Assembly: GCF_032999765.1 (NCBI RefSeq)
Contig: NZ_CP136051.1
Location: 3,386,417 to 3,450,416 of the forward strand
From: Imperialibacter roseus
GTDB taxonomy: Bacteria > Bacteroidota > Bacteroidia > Cytophagales > Cyclobacteriaceae
Direction of reading: 5' to 3'
Length of the DNA stretch: 64,000 nt
Positions 50,849 through 60,818 of the stretch are shown here, piece by piece. The position numbers were made by a program, and so were the translations under genes. The notes under the pieces are model-generated. The model was not told the DNA's origin. It did not search any database and saw only the letters and a program-made list of their open reading frames with translations. Within the stretch, counting starts at the first letter, position 1, and the number at the start of each line of letters is the position of its first letter.

Positions 50849-51981
50849 CGGCTTGCCTCTCCTTTCCTGGTCATGGTGATAGTAAATTCCTTTGCCTCAT
50901 CCTGCGATAGCAGCAATGTGTTACCCTGCCATTTTCCTGATGAGAAAGTGTAAGTCGCTCCGTCGTTCGGTTCATGTACCAACCACACCGATTGGCTTAC
51001 CTTAGGCATCCTGAATTTCCTCACCAGGCCTGAACCATCTTCCTTGGCAAGAATCAGCTCAAACACCTCAACATCATCCAAATAATAGTGAAACTCCGGA
51101 AAGCGATTGACCAGCCGATAGCCTTTGAAATCAACCGAAGGTATTTTGTCTGGCACACCAAGGCGGAATGGGAAGTCAGTTTTGTCCCGGTAAAAAACAG
51201 TACCTAAAATCTTCGCATGGAGTTCGCCTTTGATCGTCCAGTAGTCAGTCATATCGAGGAATTCACCTTGCCACGCATAGCGAAGTCGGCAAGTGCCCGC
51301 ATCCCAGCAATAGGAGAGCTTATTGGGCAGGCTCACCGCTATTGCCGCCGGCCCGACATCTGGCATCAGCACCCGATAGAGATAAGGAGGCTCAGGTTCA
51401 TATGGATGACCTTGAGTTTTTTCGTTACCTATCTGCTCCGCCTCAGCATCTGCCCGCCGCCCGGCTGGCACCGATGGGTCATCTTCCAGTGGTGGCATCA
51501 CGCCATTGGTTACGTGCATCGACCCAAACATAACAAAACCATGCCCAGGGAAGGTGCATACATAAGGGTAAACTCCGGTTTGCCGAGGTGCCCTGAAAGT
51601 GATTGAATCGGACTCACCAGGTTCCAGCAACGGAATTACCCAAAGAACATCAGCATCTTCAGGAATGTAATTCATTTTTGGCCCCTGTTGACCCAGGGCA
51701 AGCGCAGCATTGACAACAGCCTCCCGTTGCTCTGGTTTGTTGATGAGCATGTTGTGCTCCATTTCGTCAGCATTGGTCAACACGAGCTTCACATGCCTGC
51801 CCGGCTCGGCGGCAAATCTCACCACATCATATTGCATCCCTGGTACCGCACGAATGCGAACCGTGAGCGTGTCGTTTGCTGCCTGCGCATGGGTGGATGC
51901 AACACCAGCAAACATCGGTGCTGTGAACAGTGCAATCCTCAGAACCCTTAAAAGAAGAAGCTTATTTGTTCCAGGCTCCAT
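50845..51981 (-). CDS. Azurin/plastocyanin-like copper protein with extra C-terminal domain
   Basis: A 378-residue exported protein (signal peptide to about residue 33, HAQA). The cupredoxin domain has all four type-1 copper ligands in azurin order: H76 (EMEHNML), C142, H147 and M151 (CTFPGHGFVMFGSM). A C-terminal part of about 200 residues (180-378) is beta-rich and unrecognised, with YLYRVLMPDVGPAAIAVSL and CWDAGTCRLRY (two Cys, possible disulfide). Electron transfer in the periplasm is expected. It starts one base into the stop of the TIM-barrel gene (TGATG) and overlaps the next by 4. Confidence 0.87.
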   Translation of the reverse strand: MEPGTNKLLLLRVLRIALFTAPMFAGVASTHAQAANDTLTVRIRAVPGMQYDVVRFAAEPGRHVKLVLTNADEMEHNMLINKPEQREAVVNAALALGQQGPKMNYIPEDADVLWVIPLLEPGESDSITFRAPRQTGVYPYVCTFPGHGFVMFGSMHVTNGVMPPLEDDPSVPAGRRADAEAEQIGNEKTQGHPYEPEPPYLYRVLMPDVGPAAIAVSLPNKLSYCWDAGTCRLRYAWQGEFLDMTDYWTIKGELHAKILGTVFYRDKTDFPFRLGVPDKIPSVDFKGYRLVNRFPEFHYYLDDVEVFELILAKEDGSGLVRKFRMPKVSQSVWLVHEPNDGATYTFSSGKWQGNTLLLSQDEAKEFTITMTRKGEASR

Positions 51982-53150
51982 CAGGCAACTTCAGCGTTAG
52001 CGGCAGCAATCAGGCTTCTGATATAACCAAAAGCCTGCGCAAAGGCCTGGTAGCCCCGGGGGTCATCCGGATGTGTAGGCACATGATCAGGGCAAATGGA
52101 ATACTGGTAGCCTGCATCACGAAGGATTCTCACCACCTCAATGAAATCGGCTTCTCCTTCATCGATGTAAACTTCTTCGAAATTGTGTAGGCCGCCCCTA
52201 ATATTTCGCATGTGGATTTGAACGATTTTGCCCTTTTCTGCGAAGTACTTCACAATAGGCAGCAGCTCATTTTTGGGATCTTTTAACCCTTCCATTACGG
52301 TGCCGAGGCACAACTGAAAAGCATTGTACGGACTATCAACAATAGATTCATATTTCTTTAGCGACTCGAAAACAGACGCTGGTGCAGCGTCCCAGGTATC
52401 GACACCCTGATAGCCTCGTGGCAGCCCCGGAGGGTCGTAGGGGTGGATCCCCAGCCGCACATCATATTGCTCACAAACCGGGATAAGGTTGGTCAGAAAA
52501 TAGGTGATCCGCTCCCAATAGTCATCGTAACTCACAATGCCGTGTGCTTCGACTGGCAGCGACTTCCAATTGTCTTCCAGTTTAAAAGCGTGATAGCTGG
52601 ATCCGCCCCGGCCCGGAGTATGACCGTTTCGGCGAATGGGGATGAGTGTCCAGTGCATGGTAATGACCTTGACCCCAACTTGCGAGGCCCTTTCAATATT
52701 AGCGGCAATTTCCTCCACCTTCTTCTCTCTTTCGGCGCCGGGTTTCAGGTAGATATAGGAAGAATCCATTCGAATAGCTTCCCACGTCATGCCATAATTG
52801 TCGCAGTCCGCTTTCCACTTCTTCATTTGATCGAGGTTCCAGGCCCCGCTCATAATATTGGTGAAGTGCTTTACTCCCTGCCGTTCATGATACTGAAAAT
52901 TGCGGTTATTCGTCCACACACGCTGCCTCTCATTCCAGTCGTGGCTGTCGTCGCTCATCACTACATGGTAATCGCCACCCACATGATGGAGGTTGTTTTT
53001 CCTTGGAACAGCTTTTTTTGGTGCGGACGTCGCTTCAGTTGAAACTGTGCTCAGCAGCCCGGCGCCAATAAAGCCACCGGTGAGTACTTTGGTAAAATCA
53101 CGTCTGTCGATAGAAGTTGAGCTATGCGATGTTGAGGGTTTCTTGATCAT
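51981..53150 (-). CDS. Tat-exported mannonate dehydratase-like TIM barrel
   Basis: A 389-residue protein from the ATG at 53150 (MIKKPSTSHSS). A twin-arginine signal (DRRDFTKVLTGGFIGAGLL) predicts folded export. The body aligns with UxuA/xylose isomerase-like barrels: LGIHPYDPPGLPRGYQG, FQLCLGTVMEG, IVQIHMRNIRGGLHNFEEVY, EGEADFIEVVRILRDAGY and CPDHVPTHPDDPRGYQ, where mannonate dehydratase has its metal ligands (Cys, His, Asp). UxuA is normally cytoplasmic, so a periplasmic form is unusual. First gene of the operon with azurin-like and propeller proteins, divergent from the PQQ dehydrogenase. Confidence 0.85.
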   Translation of the reverse strand: MIKKPSTSHSSTSIDRRDFTKVLTGGFIGAGLLSTVSTEATSAPKKAVPRKNNLHHVGGDYHVVMSDDSHDWNERQRVWTNNRNFQYHERQGVKHFTNIMSGAWNLDQMKKWKADCDNYGMTWEAIRMDSSYIYLKPGAEREKKVEEIAANIERASQVGVKVITMHWTLIPIRRNGHTPGRGGSSYHAFKLEDNWKSLPVEAHGIVSYDDYWERITYFLTNLIPVCEQYDVRLGIHPYDPPGLPRGYQGVDTWDAAPASVFESLKKYESIVDSPYNAFQLCLGTVMEGLKDPKNELLPIVKYFAEKGKIVQIHMRNIRGGLHNFEEVYIDEGEADFIEVVRILRDAGYQYSICPDHVPTHPDDPRGYQAFAQAFGYIRSLIAAANAEVA

Positions 53151-53323
53151 GAAAGCAGGTCTTAAGCGTAAGCAACTCAATTTAGGAGAATATGAGAGAA
53201 GAGCAACCGGAAGTTACGCAGAAGGGCTCCGTCGATATATTTATCACCGGAGTCGTGCCGCTATATCTTCAAGTCACATAAAAAACTATTCAACAAAGCA
53301 AACTCCTTTGTATCTTCCTCTTC

Positions 53324-55426
53324 ATGAGCAAAAGCAATACAATACCCCCTGTTTACCAGATCGCCACACTGTTGGCGTTAGTGACTTACTACGGATGTTC
53401 ACCAACTGATGTTAGCTGGCCCGAATACAACGGTGGCCCCGAGCGGAATCACCACTCTGAACTAACCCAATTCACCAAAGAAAACATCAATCGCCTGGAA
53501 AAGGCATGGGAATATAGCTCCGGTGGCGCAGATACTACTAAAAACCAGACTCAGATTCAGTGCAATCCCATCATCATTGATGGTGTACTCTACGGCGTTT
53601 CGGCGGGGTCGCAGGCTTTTGCGCTCGATGCGGCCACTGGAAAGGAACTGTGGAAGACCAGGTTTACAGACAAAACCTTCTCCATGACCAGCCGGGGCGT
53701 TACCTACCAGTCGGATGAAACTGGAAAAAGAATTTTCTTTGGCTACGGGCACTTGCTCTACTGCCTCGACGCAAACACCGGAAAGCCGATTTCTTCCTTT
53801 GGAGACAATGGAAAAATCGACCTGAAGCAAGGCCTGGAGCGCCCAACTGCCGACGATTACGTCGTGTACAACACACCCGGCGTCATCTTCGAAAACCTTT
53901 TGATTACTGGTGCACGTGTGCAGGAAAATTCCGCAGCCCTGCTGGGCGATGTGCGGGCTTTCGACGTTCACACAGGCGAGCTGACGTGGACTTTCAAAAC
54001 GATACCCGAAAATGGCGAGTTTGGTAGCGATACCTGGCCGCCTAATGCCAGGCAAAATACAGGTGGTGCCAATAGCTGGATGGGCATGGCCATCGATAGA
54101 GAAAATGAAATAGTGTATGTCCCCACAGGTTCGGCCGCTTTTGATTTTTATGGTGGCGACCGGGCAGGCGACAATCTGTTTGCCAATTGTCTCCTCGCCC
54201 TCAACGCAAGAACAGGAGAACGGCTCTGGCATTTCCAGACCATGCACCATGACATTTGGGATAGAGATCTCCCCGCTCCTCCCAACCTGATCAAGCTCGA
54301 AAAAGATGGTCAGCAAATTCTGGCAGTGGCGCAAATTACCAAGCAGGGCTACGTTTTCGTCTTCAACCGCCTCACAGGTGAGCCGGTGTTCCCGATAGAA
54401 GAAAGATCTATGCTTACAGCTGGTATGCCAGGTGAGCAAGTGAGCCCTACACAGCCCTTCCCCACGCTGCCCGAACCCTTTACCAGGCAGTCATTCACGT
54501 CGGCTGATGTGCGAACCGATGCCCCAGACCGGGAGGAGATTCTCCGGCAACTTGGCGAAGCAAAAACAGGTCAGGCATACATCCCTTTGACCGAACAACG
54601 AACCATCTTTTTTCCGGGAACCGATGGAGGCGGCCAATGGGGTGGTGCGGCCATTGACCTCGACGGCATCATGTATGTGCCTGCCAAGGAAGTGCCGGTA
54701 TACTCTTCGCTTATCAACGCACCCCAGCAGCAGGTATTGACCTCCTCTAGCACCTTGTATCAAATTCATTGTAGCTCCTGCCATGGCAACGACATGAGCG
54801 GCGACCACAGTGGTGCCTATCCTTCGCTCAAAGATTTTAACAAGCGAAGAACTGCCGATGAAGCATACAGCATCATAGAACGAGGCCGGGGAATGATGCC
54901 TGCTTTTACTCAATTGAGTAACGAGGAAAAACAAGCCATTGCCGACTACGTCATGGGCATTGGCGATGTGACTCTGACAGCCTCCACTGACTCCCGCTCT
55001 TCGCCTTACAAACATACAGGCTATAACCGATGGTATGCTGAAGACGGCTACCCTGTCAACACGCCGCCCTGGGGTACACTGACCGCTATTGACCTTGCTT
55101 CTGGTAAAAGAAAATGGCAGGTGCCACTGGGTGAATTCCCAACGCTGAGTGAGCAGGGTCTTCCACCAACAGGCACCGACAACTACGGCGGGCCGCTGGT
55201 GACTGGCGACCTTATTTTCATCGCCGCCACTCCTGATCAGAAATTTCGGGCGTTTGATAAACTGACTGGTGAACTGGTTTGGGAAACTAATCTTCCGGCG
55301 GCAGGCTACGCCTCGCCATCCACTTACTCAGTAAATGGAAAGCAATACCTGGTGATTGCGTGCGGCGGTGGCAAGCTGAGAAGTCGTTCCGGAGACAGGT
55401 ACGTCGCTTTTGCCTTGCCAGACTAG
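53324..55426 (+). CDS. PQQ-dependent dehydrogenase with cytochrome c domain
   Basis: A 700-residue probable lipoprotein (VTYYGC, Cys at about 26). An eight-bladed PQQ propeller is interrupted by a c-type cytochrome: W-x-Y-x-G (SWPEYNGGPERNHHS) at the start, ALDAATGKELWKTRF blade repeats, the central FQTMHHDIWDRDLPAPPNL motif, FPGTDGGGQWGGAAID, then C483-SS-C-H487 with a Met ligand in RGMMPAF (about 525), and closing blades with LTGELVWETN. It oxidises a sugar or alcohol in the periplasm and passes electrons to the heme and then perhaps to the divergent azurin. Its stop abuts the cbpM stop with no gap. Confidence 0.92.
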   Translation: MSKSNTIPPVYQIATLLALVTYYGCSPTDVSWPEYNGGPERNHHSELTQFTKENINRLEKAWEYSSGGADTTKNQTQIQCNPIIIDGVLYGVSAGSQAFALDAATGKELWKTRFTDKTFSMTSRGVTYQSDETGKRIFFGYGHLLYCLDANTGKPISSFGDNGKIDLKQGLERPTADDYVVYNTPGVIFENLLITGARVQENSAALLGDVRAFDVHTGELTWTFKTIPENGEFGSDTWPPNARQNTGGANSWMGMAIDRENEIVYVPTGSAAFDFYGGDRAGDNLFANCLLALNARTGERLWHFQTMHHDIWDRDLPAPPNLIKLEKDGQQILAVAQITKQGYVFVFNRLTGEPVFPIEERSMLTAGMPGEQVSPTQPFPTLPEPFTRQSFTSADVRTDAPDREEILRQLGEAKTGQAYIPLTEQRTIFFPGTDGGGQWGGAAIDLDGIMYVPAKEVPVYSSLINAPQQQVLTSSSTLYQIHCSSCHGNDMSGDHSGAYPSLKDFNKRRTADEAYSIIERGRGMMPAFTQLSNEEKQAIADYVMGIGDVTLTASTDSRSSPYKHTGYNRWYAEDGYPVNTPPWGTLTAIDLASGKRKWQVPLGEFPTLSEQGLPPTGTDNYGGPLVTGDLIFIAATPDQKFRAFDKLTGELVWETNLPAAGYASPSTYSVNGKQYLVIACGGGKLRSRSGDRYVAFALPD

Positions 55427-55720
55427 CTAGTCTTCGTACAGCCTCAGTCGACTCCTGACCTGGCTGAGTTCTGTTTGCAGCGCCTCAATTTTGTTCAGCA
55501 AATTGAATACGACGTCAATGCCCTCGATGTTGACGTCCAGCTCATGATGCATGCGGATCATCTTTTCGACGGCATTCATCTGATCTTCATGAATGTACTG
55601 CGTTTGCTCAAGCGTCTCGATCTCGATCAAGCCAATCTCTCCCAGGCCGATGAAGAAGGTGGTCTCGACTTTATAATGCTCGCAAAGCGTCTGTATTGGT
55701 ATATGCGTCTCGGTTATCAT
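55427..55720 (-). CDS. cbpM: Chaperone modulator CbpM
   Basis: A 97-residue protein, MerR-like in its N-terminal half ([19 protein letters not shown] and EIGLIEIE), then helical: [20 protein letters not shown] and a coiled-coil end ([20 protein letters not shown]). This is the CbpM pattern; CbpM binds the J domain of CbpA and blocks its action with DnaK. Its ATG overlaps the cbpA stop by 4 bases. Its stop directly abuts the stop of the PQQ dehydrogenase gene; the junction GACTAGCTAGTC is palindromic. Confidence 0.88.
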   Translation of the reverse strand: MITETHIPIQTLCEHYKVETTFFIGLGEIGLIEIETLEQTQYIHEDQMNAVEKMIRMHHELDVNIEGIDVVFNLLNKIEALQTELSQVRSRLRLYED

Positions 55721-56616
55721 GCCTTTCTCAATTTAGCAAGTTCACTTAACAATTCCTTCTCTTTACTGGTCAGGTTCGTGGGTATGGAAATTTGATAAGT
55801 CACATACAAGTCGCCAAAGCTACCTTCCTGCTTATAGACTGGAAAGCCCTTTCCTTTCAGTTTCACTTTCGTTCCATTCTGGGTTTCGGGCTGCACTTTC
55901 AATTTCGCCTTTCCATCGAACGTATCAATGGTGATTTCTCCACCTAGCATCGCTGTGTACAAATCAAGGTCCACTGCGGAGTAGAGGTTGTCACCATCGA
56001 GTTTGAATTTAGTGTCGTTGGTAATAGCAAAGGTGATGTAGAGGTCGCCTTTTGGCCCACCATTCATTCCATCACCGCCATGACCCTTAATCTTGATCAC
56101 CTGTCCATCCTTAACGCCAGCGGGTATTGTCAGTCTTATTTTCTTGCCATTAACGGTCAATGTCTGCTTCTGCGTATTGAACACATCGATTAAGCGCAAA
56201 TGCAACTCGGCGTGATAGTCTTGTCCTTTGAATTTCACACTGCGGCCACCTGCCCTACCGGCACCACCCCCGAACATAGATTCGAAAAAGTCGGAATAGT
56301 CTTCCCCGCCAAAACCTCCCGAAGTCTGCTGGTAAGTACTTCCTCTCCTTTGCTGTTGCTGTTGCGCTTTCGCCTTATCAAACTCTTCCGCATGCTTCCA
56401 ATCCTTTCCGTAAGCATCGTATTTCTTACGGTTCTCCGGGTTACTTAGCACCTCGTTCGCTTCATTCACCTCCTTGAACTTCCGTTCCGCCTCTTTGTCG
56501 TTGGGGTTGACGTCAGGATGGTATTTCCTGGCCAGCTTGCGATAGGCATTTTTTATTTCCTTTTCACTCGCTCCTTTATCGACCCCAAGCAATTGATAAT
56601 AGTCTATAAACGCCAT
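55717..56616 (-). CDS. cbpA: DnaJ-like co-chaperone CbpA
   Basis: A 299-residue protein. The J domain (1-68) has [20 protein letters not shown] and the HPD triad in [16 protein letters not shown] Gly/Gln-rich linker (about 85-115, QQQQQRRGS) includes [19 protein letters not shown], and two C-terminal beta domains follow (about 125-295: [39 protein letters not shown]), without the zinc finger of DnaJ. It stimulates DnaK. It pairs with cbpM just downstream, an arrangement kept across many bacteria. Confidence 0.93.
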   Translation of the reverse strand: MAFIDYYQLLGVDKGASEKEIKNAYRKLARKYHPDVNPNDKEAERKFKEVNEANEVLSNPENRKKYDAYGKDWKHAEEFDKAKAQQQQQRRGSTYQQTSGGFGGEDYSDFFESMFGGGAGRAGGRSVKFKGQDYHAELHLRLIDVFNTQKQTLTVNGKKIRLTIPAGVKDGQVIKIKGHGGDGMNGGPKGDLYITFAITNDTKFKLDGDNLYSAVDLDLYTAMLGGEITIDTFDGKAKLKVQPETQNGTKVKLKGKGFPVYKQEGSFGDLYVTYQISIPTNLTSKEKELLSELAKLRKA

Positions 56617-56833
56617 GTTTGTGGTGGTATAATTAACCTCTTACATCACAATTATCGGGTGTTCCGGCTATTATTTTTATGACCAGAGTCAATACAAAGC
56701 CGGATTCTTATCACCCCGTATTTCACATAAACAACCTTATTGCAAATTCCATTCCTCGGAGGTTTTAAAACTTCACGTGGCCACACAAACCCATTATTTA
56801 TTACCTTAGTAGATACAGCTTCGAACCCAGTTC

Positions 56834-57622
56834 ATGTTAAGACTCTCCCTTATATCATTTACACTTTTTTGCTGCCTTATGGCTCGGGCCCAGATACTCA
56901 GGCAAGCCATACCCGACAAAACAGTGGTGCTAACTTTTGATGATGCCCCGGCCAGCCAGTATTCGGTAGTGGCTCCCCTGCTTAAAAAATATGGGCTTGG
57001 CGCTACTTTCTTTGTTTGTGAGTTCCCCCCTAACTATAAAGACAGCACCCTGTACATGAACTGGAGGCAGATCAGAGAGCTCGACAAAATGGGTTTTGAG
57101 ATCGCCAGCCACACCCGATCGCATGCCAAAGTGGCCAGCCTCACCAAACCTCAATTGATTGAAGAGCTTACCTATATTGAAACCAAGTGTTATTCTCTGG
57201 GAATTGCCAAACCAGCTAACTTTGCCTACCCGGGCTACAGCCTCAGTCCGTTGGTCGTTAGCACACTTAACGAACAGAGATATACCTTTGCCCGTGCTGG
57301 CGGCGGTCGCCCATACGACCCGTTGAAGGACCACCCTTTGCTGGTTCCCAGCTGGGCCACGAACAGCACAAATAAAGAAGAGATCATGCAAGCACTTGGG
57401 CAGGCCAAAGATGGAAAAATTGTAGTGCTAACCATTCATGGCGTGCCGGATATTGAACACCCATGGGTGGATACGCCGCCGGCACTCTTTAACGAATACC
57501 TGCAATACTTTTCAGACCACGACTTTAATGTGCTTTCAATGAAAGAACTTGAGCGCTACGTAAATGTAACGGAGGCCAAAAAGAAGCTCTCTCCTGACTA
57601 CAATCTGCCTCTCAGGAACTAG
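56834..57622 (+). CDS. Polysaccharide deacetylase
   Basis: A 262-residue exported NodB-fold enzyme (signal to about residue 19, LMARAQ). Motif 1 is VVLTFDDAPASQ with both Asp residues; motif 2 is EIASHTRSHAKVASL with the HxxxH metal pair; motif 3 is NFAYPGYSLSP; VVLTIHGVPD provides the late His. All are intact, so CE4-type deacetylation of a sugar polymer is expected; chitin, peptidoglycan or xylan cannot be told apart. TACCTTAG at 56802-56809 is a near -7 element. Confidence 0.9.
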   Translation: MLRLSLISFTLFCCLMARAQILRQAIPDKTVVLTFDDAPASQYSVVAPLLKKYGLGATFFVCEFPPNYKDSTLYMNWRQIRELDKMGFEIASHTRSHAKVASLTKPQLIEELTYIETKCYSLGIAKPANFAYPGYSLSPLVVSTLNEQRYTFARAGGGRPYDPLKDHPLLVPSWATNSTNKEEIMQALGQAKDGKIVVLTIHGVPDIEHPWVDTPPALFNEYLQYFSDHDFNVLSMKELERYVNVTEAKKKLSPDYNLPLRN

Positions 57623-57632
57623 CACAAGCCCA

Positions 57633-58784
57633 TTATAGCAGCACCTCGGCGACCAGAAATCCTACGTAGGTGCCCAACCCAACGCCAAGCGACCCAACCA
57701 CAATAGCCGGAAGCAACAAATCCTCCCGTTTCAGGCTTTTGGCCAGTGCCATGGCAGACGAAGCTCCACCCACGTTGGCCTGAGAAGCAATGGCAATAAC
57801 GTCCCAATCCACCTTCAACAGGCCGCCCACCCCAAAAGTGACGAGGCCATGCACAACCACCACTATCAATGTGAAAATACCTACATACAGCGCCAGTTCG
57901 CCAATGCCACCGAGCGCAGCTAGTTCACAAAAAGCACCTATCACTGCCAGGAAAAGGTAGACAGTAAACAACCCTAGCAGTCGGCTGCCCTGCAACTCCC
58001 TGATGGCCTTGAACTGCGCAAGCACAAGGGCAATGGTAGTCACGATAAGAATAGAAGGAAAATTCCAGCCAAAAGCAGCATTCAAGGCAACAGCAAGCCA
58101 GTCGGACACCAACAAACTACCTCCTCCGAGCGAAAGCAGCGCAGCCAGCGACCACATAGATACCGTTTCCTTTTCTTCTGGAAACTTCTCTTCTAAATCT
58201 TTGGCCGAAGTTTTTCCACCTACCCGTTTCCAAATCTTGCCCAGCACCCTTGGCAACACCAGGGTGACCACCATCCACACGGTCGTCAAAATGTTATCGA
58301 CCGCCACAGTGCCGGCATAAAGCCCTCCCTCCTTCATCACTCCGTAATGCAGGGCAATCGCATTGAAATTAAGGCTCCCGCCTATATAAGTGCCCGTCAT
58401 CATGCCGGCAAGTGCTTTGTAATGCTCACCAAATACCTCTGGCCCATCAATTACCCAAATAGCCAGCACTGCGCCCAAAGCCGTGCCTACTGCTCCGATC
58501 AAAAACATGGTGAGCATTGGCAGGCCGGCCTTTTTTAACTCGCTCAGCCTCACGTCCAGTAGTAGGAAGAAAACCGACAAGGGAGCTACATAGGTAAAAA
58601 TGGCATCATACACGACCGACGACTCTGTTGCTGAAGGAATGACACCCAGGTTGGCAACCACGGCTGTAAGTATAATAACCAGCAGAGTTGTACCGAGGTG
58701 CCTCAAAAAAGTGTTATTCTCCAGCCATTCGCTGATGAGAATATTAACGACAAGAATGGTAAGCACCCACAATGGATTTGACAT
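57633..58784 (-). CDS. DUF819 family membrane protein
   Basis: A 383-residue polytopic protein with about ten helices. The halves are related, as in DUF819: LSVFFLLLDVRLSELKKAGL and MMTGTYIGGSLNFNAIALHY in the first, VTFGVGGLLKVDWDVIAIAS and QANVGGASSAMALAKSL in the second, the glycine-rich broken-helix motifs of a probable transporter. Substrate unknown. It converges with the deacetylase gene over ten bases and diverges from the antiporter. Confidence 0.9.
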   Translation of the reverse strand: MSNPLWVLTILVVNILISEWLENNTFLRHLGTTLLVIILTAVVANLGVIPSATESSVVYDAIFTYVAPLSVFFLLLDVRLSELKKAGLPMLTMFLIGAVGTALGAVLAIWVIDGPEVFGEHYKALAGMMTGTYIGGSLNFNAIALHYGVMKEGGLYAGTVAVDNILTTVWMVVTLVLPRVLGKIWKRVGGKTSAKDLEEKFPEEKETVSMWSLAALLSLGGGSLLVSDWLAVALNAAFGWNFPSILIVTTIALVLAQFKAIRELQGSRLLGLFTVYLFLAVIGAFCELAALGGIGELALYVGIFTLIVVVVHGLVTFGVGGLLKVDWDVIAIASQANVGGASSAMALAKSLKREDLLLPAIVVGSLGVGLGTYVGFLVAEVLL

Positions 58785-58933
58785 GCCAGGTTAGTTTTTG
58801 TACTTAAAAGTAAAGCAATTGATATTGCACCAGGCTATTTAGGGAAGTTTTAAGTTCAAACCCACGAAAATTCTGATTCCCACCGCTGGTTATTATATTA
58901 GAGGCAAGCCAGTAGAAATTTTTAACCCGTTTT

Positions 58934-60790
58934 ATGGAAAACAGCATTAACTATCTTCCTTTGTTCGTCATCATGGTGGTAGCCTGGCTGGTACCCATGG
59001 CGCTATCATGGGGCCGAGTCACCAAAATTCCGGCGGTCATTGTTGAGATAATTGTGGGCGTTATTATTGGCCCCTATGTGCTCGACTGGATTCACGAAAC
59101 TCCCTACATGCGATTTCTTGCTTACTCGGGATTCCTGTTCCTGATATTTCTTTCCGGTCTCGAAATTGACCTTGGTGAAATTTACCGGTCGCTACCCAAG
59201 AAGATTAGAAAGATAGATCTGATAAGCAATTCAATGCTGCTGGCTATCACCATCTACACAGGATCACTTCTATTTTCAATCCCATTTTCCTGGCTCCTGA
59301 ATTCCTTTTTTAACACCGATATAGTTTTCTTTTCAATGCTGCTACCCACAGTGGCGCTTAGCATCATTGTCCCCATCATCAAAGCTGATGGCGAGCTTAG
59401 TCGAAAATTTGGGAAAATAATCTTAATGGTCGGCGCCATTGCCACTATTATGAGTATCATTCTCATTTCGATCTATTCCGGAATTTTGAAAAATGGGTTT
59501 GAGTTCGAGCTTCTTCTTTTTCTCGTCATCTTTGTAGTTTTCTTTGTTGCCTACAAAGCCGGAAGATGGCTTATAGGGATTCGCACCTTTCAAAAACTGC
59601 TTTACACCCTTGAACACGCCGCCTCTCAAATCAGAATTCGTGGCACTGTTGCGCTGCTGCTGTCGTTCGTAGTCGTCGCCTATCTTATCAAAACAGAACT
59701 GGTTTTAGGTGCTTTCTTTGCAGGCTCACTCCTCTCGATGTTTTTGAACAAACAGCGATCTGCCCTCATGTTCAAACTTGATGGAATGAGCTATGGCTTC
59801 TTTATTCCCATCTTCTTTATCATGGTGGGTGTTAACCTCGATATTTCTGCGCTGAGTGAATTCCAAAGATCAATCCCCCTGATCCTATCTATTTTGTTCG
59901 GATTCTTTGTCACACAAGTGTTACCTGCCTTTGCCATGGCAAAGATATTTGGGTGGAAAAAAGCCTTGTCGGGCGGCCTTTTGCTTTCATCAAGGTTGGG
60001 ACTAAGTATTGCCACGGCCCAAATAGGGCTGTCGCTTGGTGTGATAGACCAATCAACAAACTCGGGGATCGTGGCCGCTTCCATCCTTACATCCGTTTTG
60101 GCGCCTATGCTTTACAAACTGCTGCACAGCGAAGGCGAGGTAAATTTCAACTTGTATTTGTTTGGGGGCAGCAAAGGAAGCCTCCTCCTTGCGGAACGCC
60201 TGAAACTGCATGGACTGAGTCTCTTCACCGTCGTTACCACAGCAGAAGACGTTAATATCCTAAAGGAAAAAGGAATTGATGCGGCGTATGTGCCTAACCT
60301 TGACACCTACTACCTGCGCAAATTGAAAATAAGACCAACCGATCAGGTAGTCATTCTGACTGATTCTTTTGCCATGAATAAAAACCTGGCGCTATTCCTT
60401 GAAAATGAACTAAACCATAAAAAAATTATCACCCTAACCAAAGACAAGCACTCCACACTCTTTGGCGAAGCTTCGGGCGTAAAGCTGGTCAACCTCGATG
60501 ACACCCTCGCAAGTCATGTAGAGAACCTGATCATGAGGCCAGACTCCTACCAGGCATTTTCAGACAGTTTTGGGCTGTACAGGGTGGAAGAGATTCTCAT
60601 GAGCAACTCCCATCACGATAGGGAAAAGGTGAAAAAAATAGCCTTTCCACCTTCGGGGTCTCTGGTGATGTTCAGAAGAAACAATGAAATCTTTATTCCA
60701 CACGGGGACACACAATTATTGCTGGGCGACGTAATCACGGTGATAGGAAATACCCAGGCGCTCGAAGAATTTCGGAAAATATTGGAGTAA
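58934..60790 (+). CDS. CPA2-type cation:proton antiporter with RCK domains
   Basis: A 618-residue protein. About 12 helices (1-390) form the Na+/H+ exchanger fold: KIPAVIVEIIVGVIIGP, FLFLIFLSGLEIDL, GAFFAGSLLSMFLN, IPIFFIMVGVNLDIS and SSRLGLSIATAQIGLSLG. A TrkA_N domain follows (about 400-525, YLFGGSKGSLLLAERLKLHG), then a TrkA_C domain (about 550-618, FIPHGDTQLLLGDVITVIGN). It resembles KefB/KefC-type K+ or Na+ efflux gated by nucleotide or thiol. The GGSKGS turn departs from GxGxxG, so ligand choice is uncertain. Twenty-eight bases before the next gene. Confidence 0.92.
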   Translation: MENSINYLPLFVIMVVAWLVPMALSWGRVTKIPAVIVEIIVGVIIGPYVLDWIHETPYMRFLAYSGFLFLIFLSGLEIDLGEIYRSLPKKIRKIDLISNSMLLAITIYTGSLLFSIPFSWLLNSFFNTDIVFFSMLLPTVALSIIVPIIKADGELSRKFGKIILMVGAIATIMSIILISIYSGILKNGFEFELLLFLVIFVVFFVAYKAGRWLIGIRTFQKLLYTLEHAASQIRIRGTVALLLSFVVVAYLIKTELVLGAFFAGSLLSMFLNKQRSALMFKLDGMSYGFFIPIFFIMVGVNLDISALSEFQRSIPLILSILFGFFVTQVLPAFAMAKIFGWKKALSGGLLLSSRLGLSIATAQIGLSLGVIDQSTNSGIVAASILTSVLAPMLYKLLHSEGEVNFNLYLFGGSKGSLLLAERLKLHGLSLFTVVTTAEDVNILKEKGIDAAYVPNLDTYYLRKLKIRPTDQVVILTDSFAMNKNLALFLENELNHKKIITLTKDKHSTLFGEASGVKLVNLDDTLASHVENLIMRPDSYQAFSDSFGLYRVEEILMSNSHHDREKVKKIAFPPSGSLVMFRRNNEIFIPHGDTQLLLGDVITVIGNTQALEEFRKILE

Positions 60791-60818
60791 TATTTATTCA
60801 TATACATAAATTCGAGCG

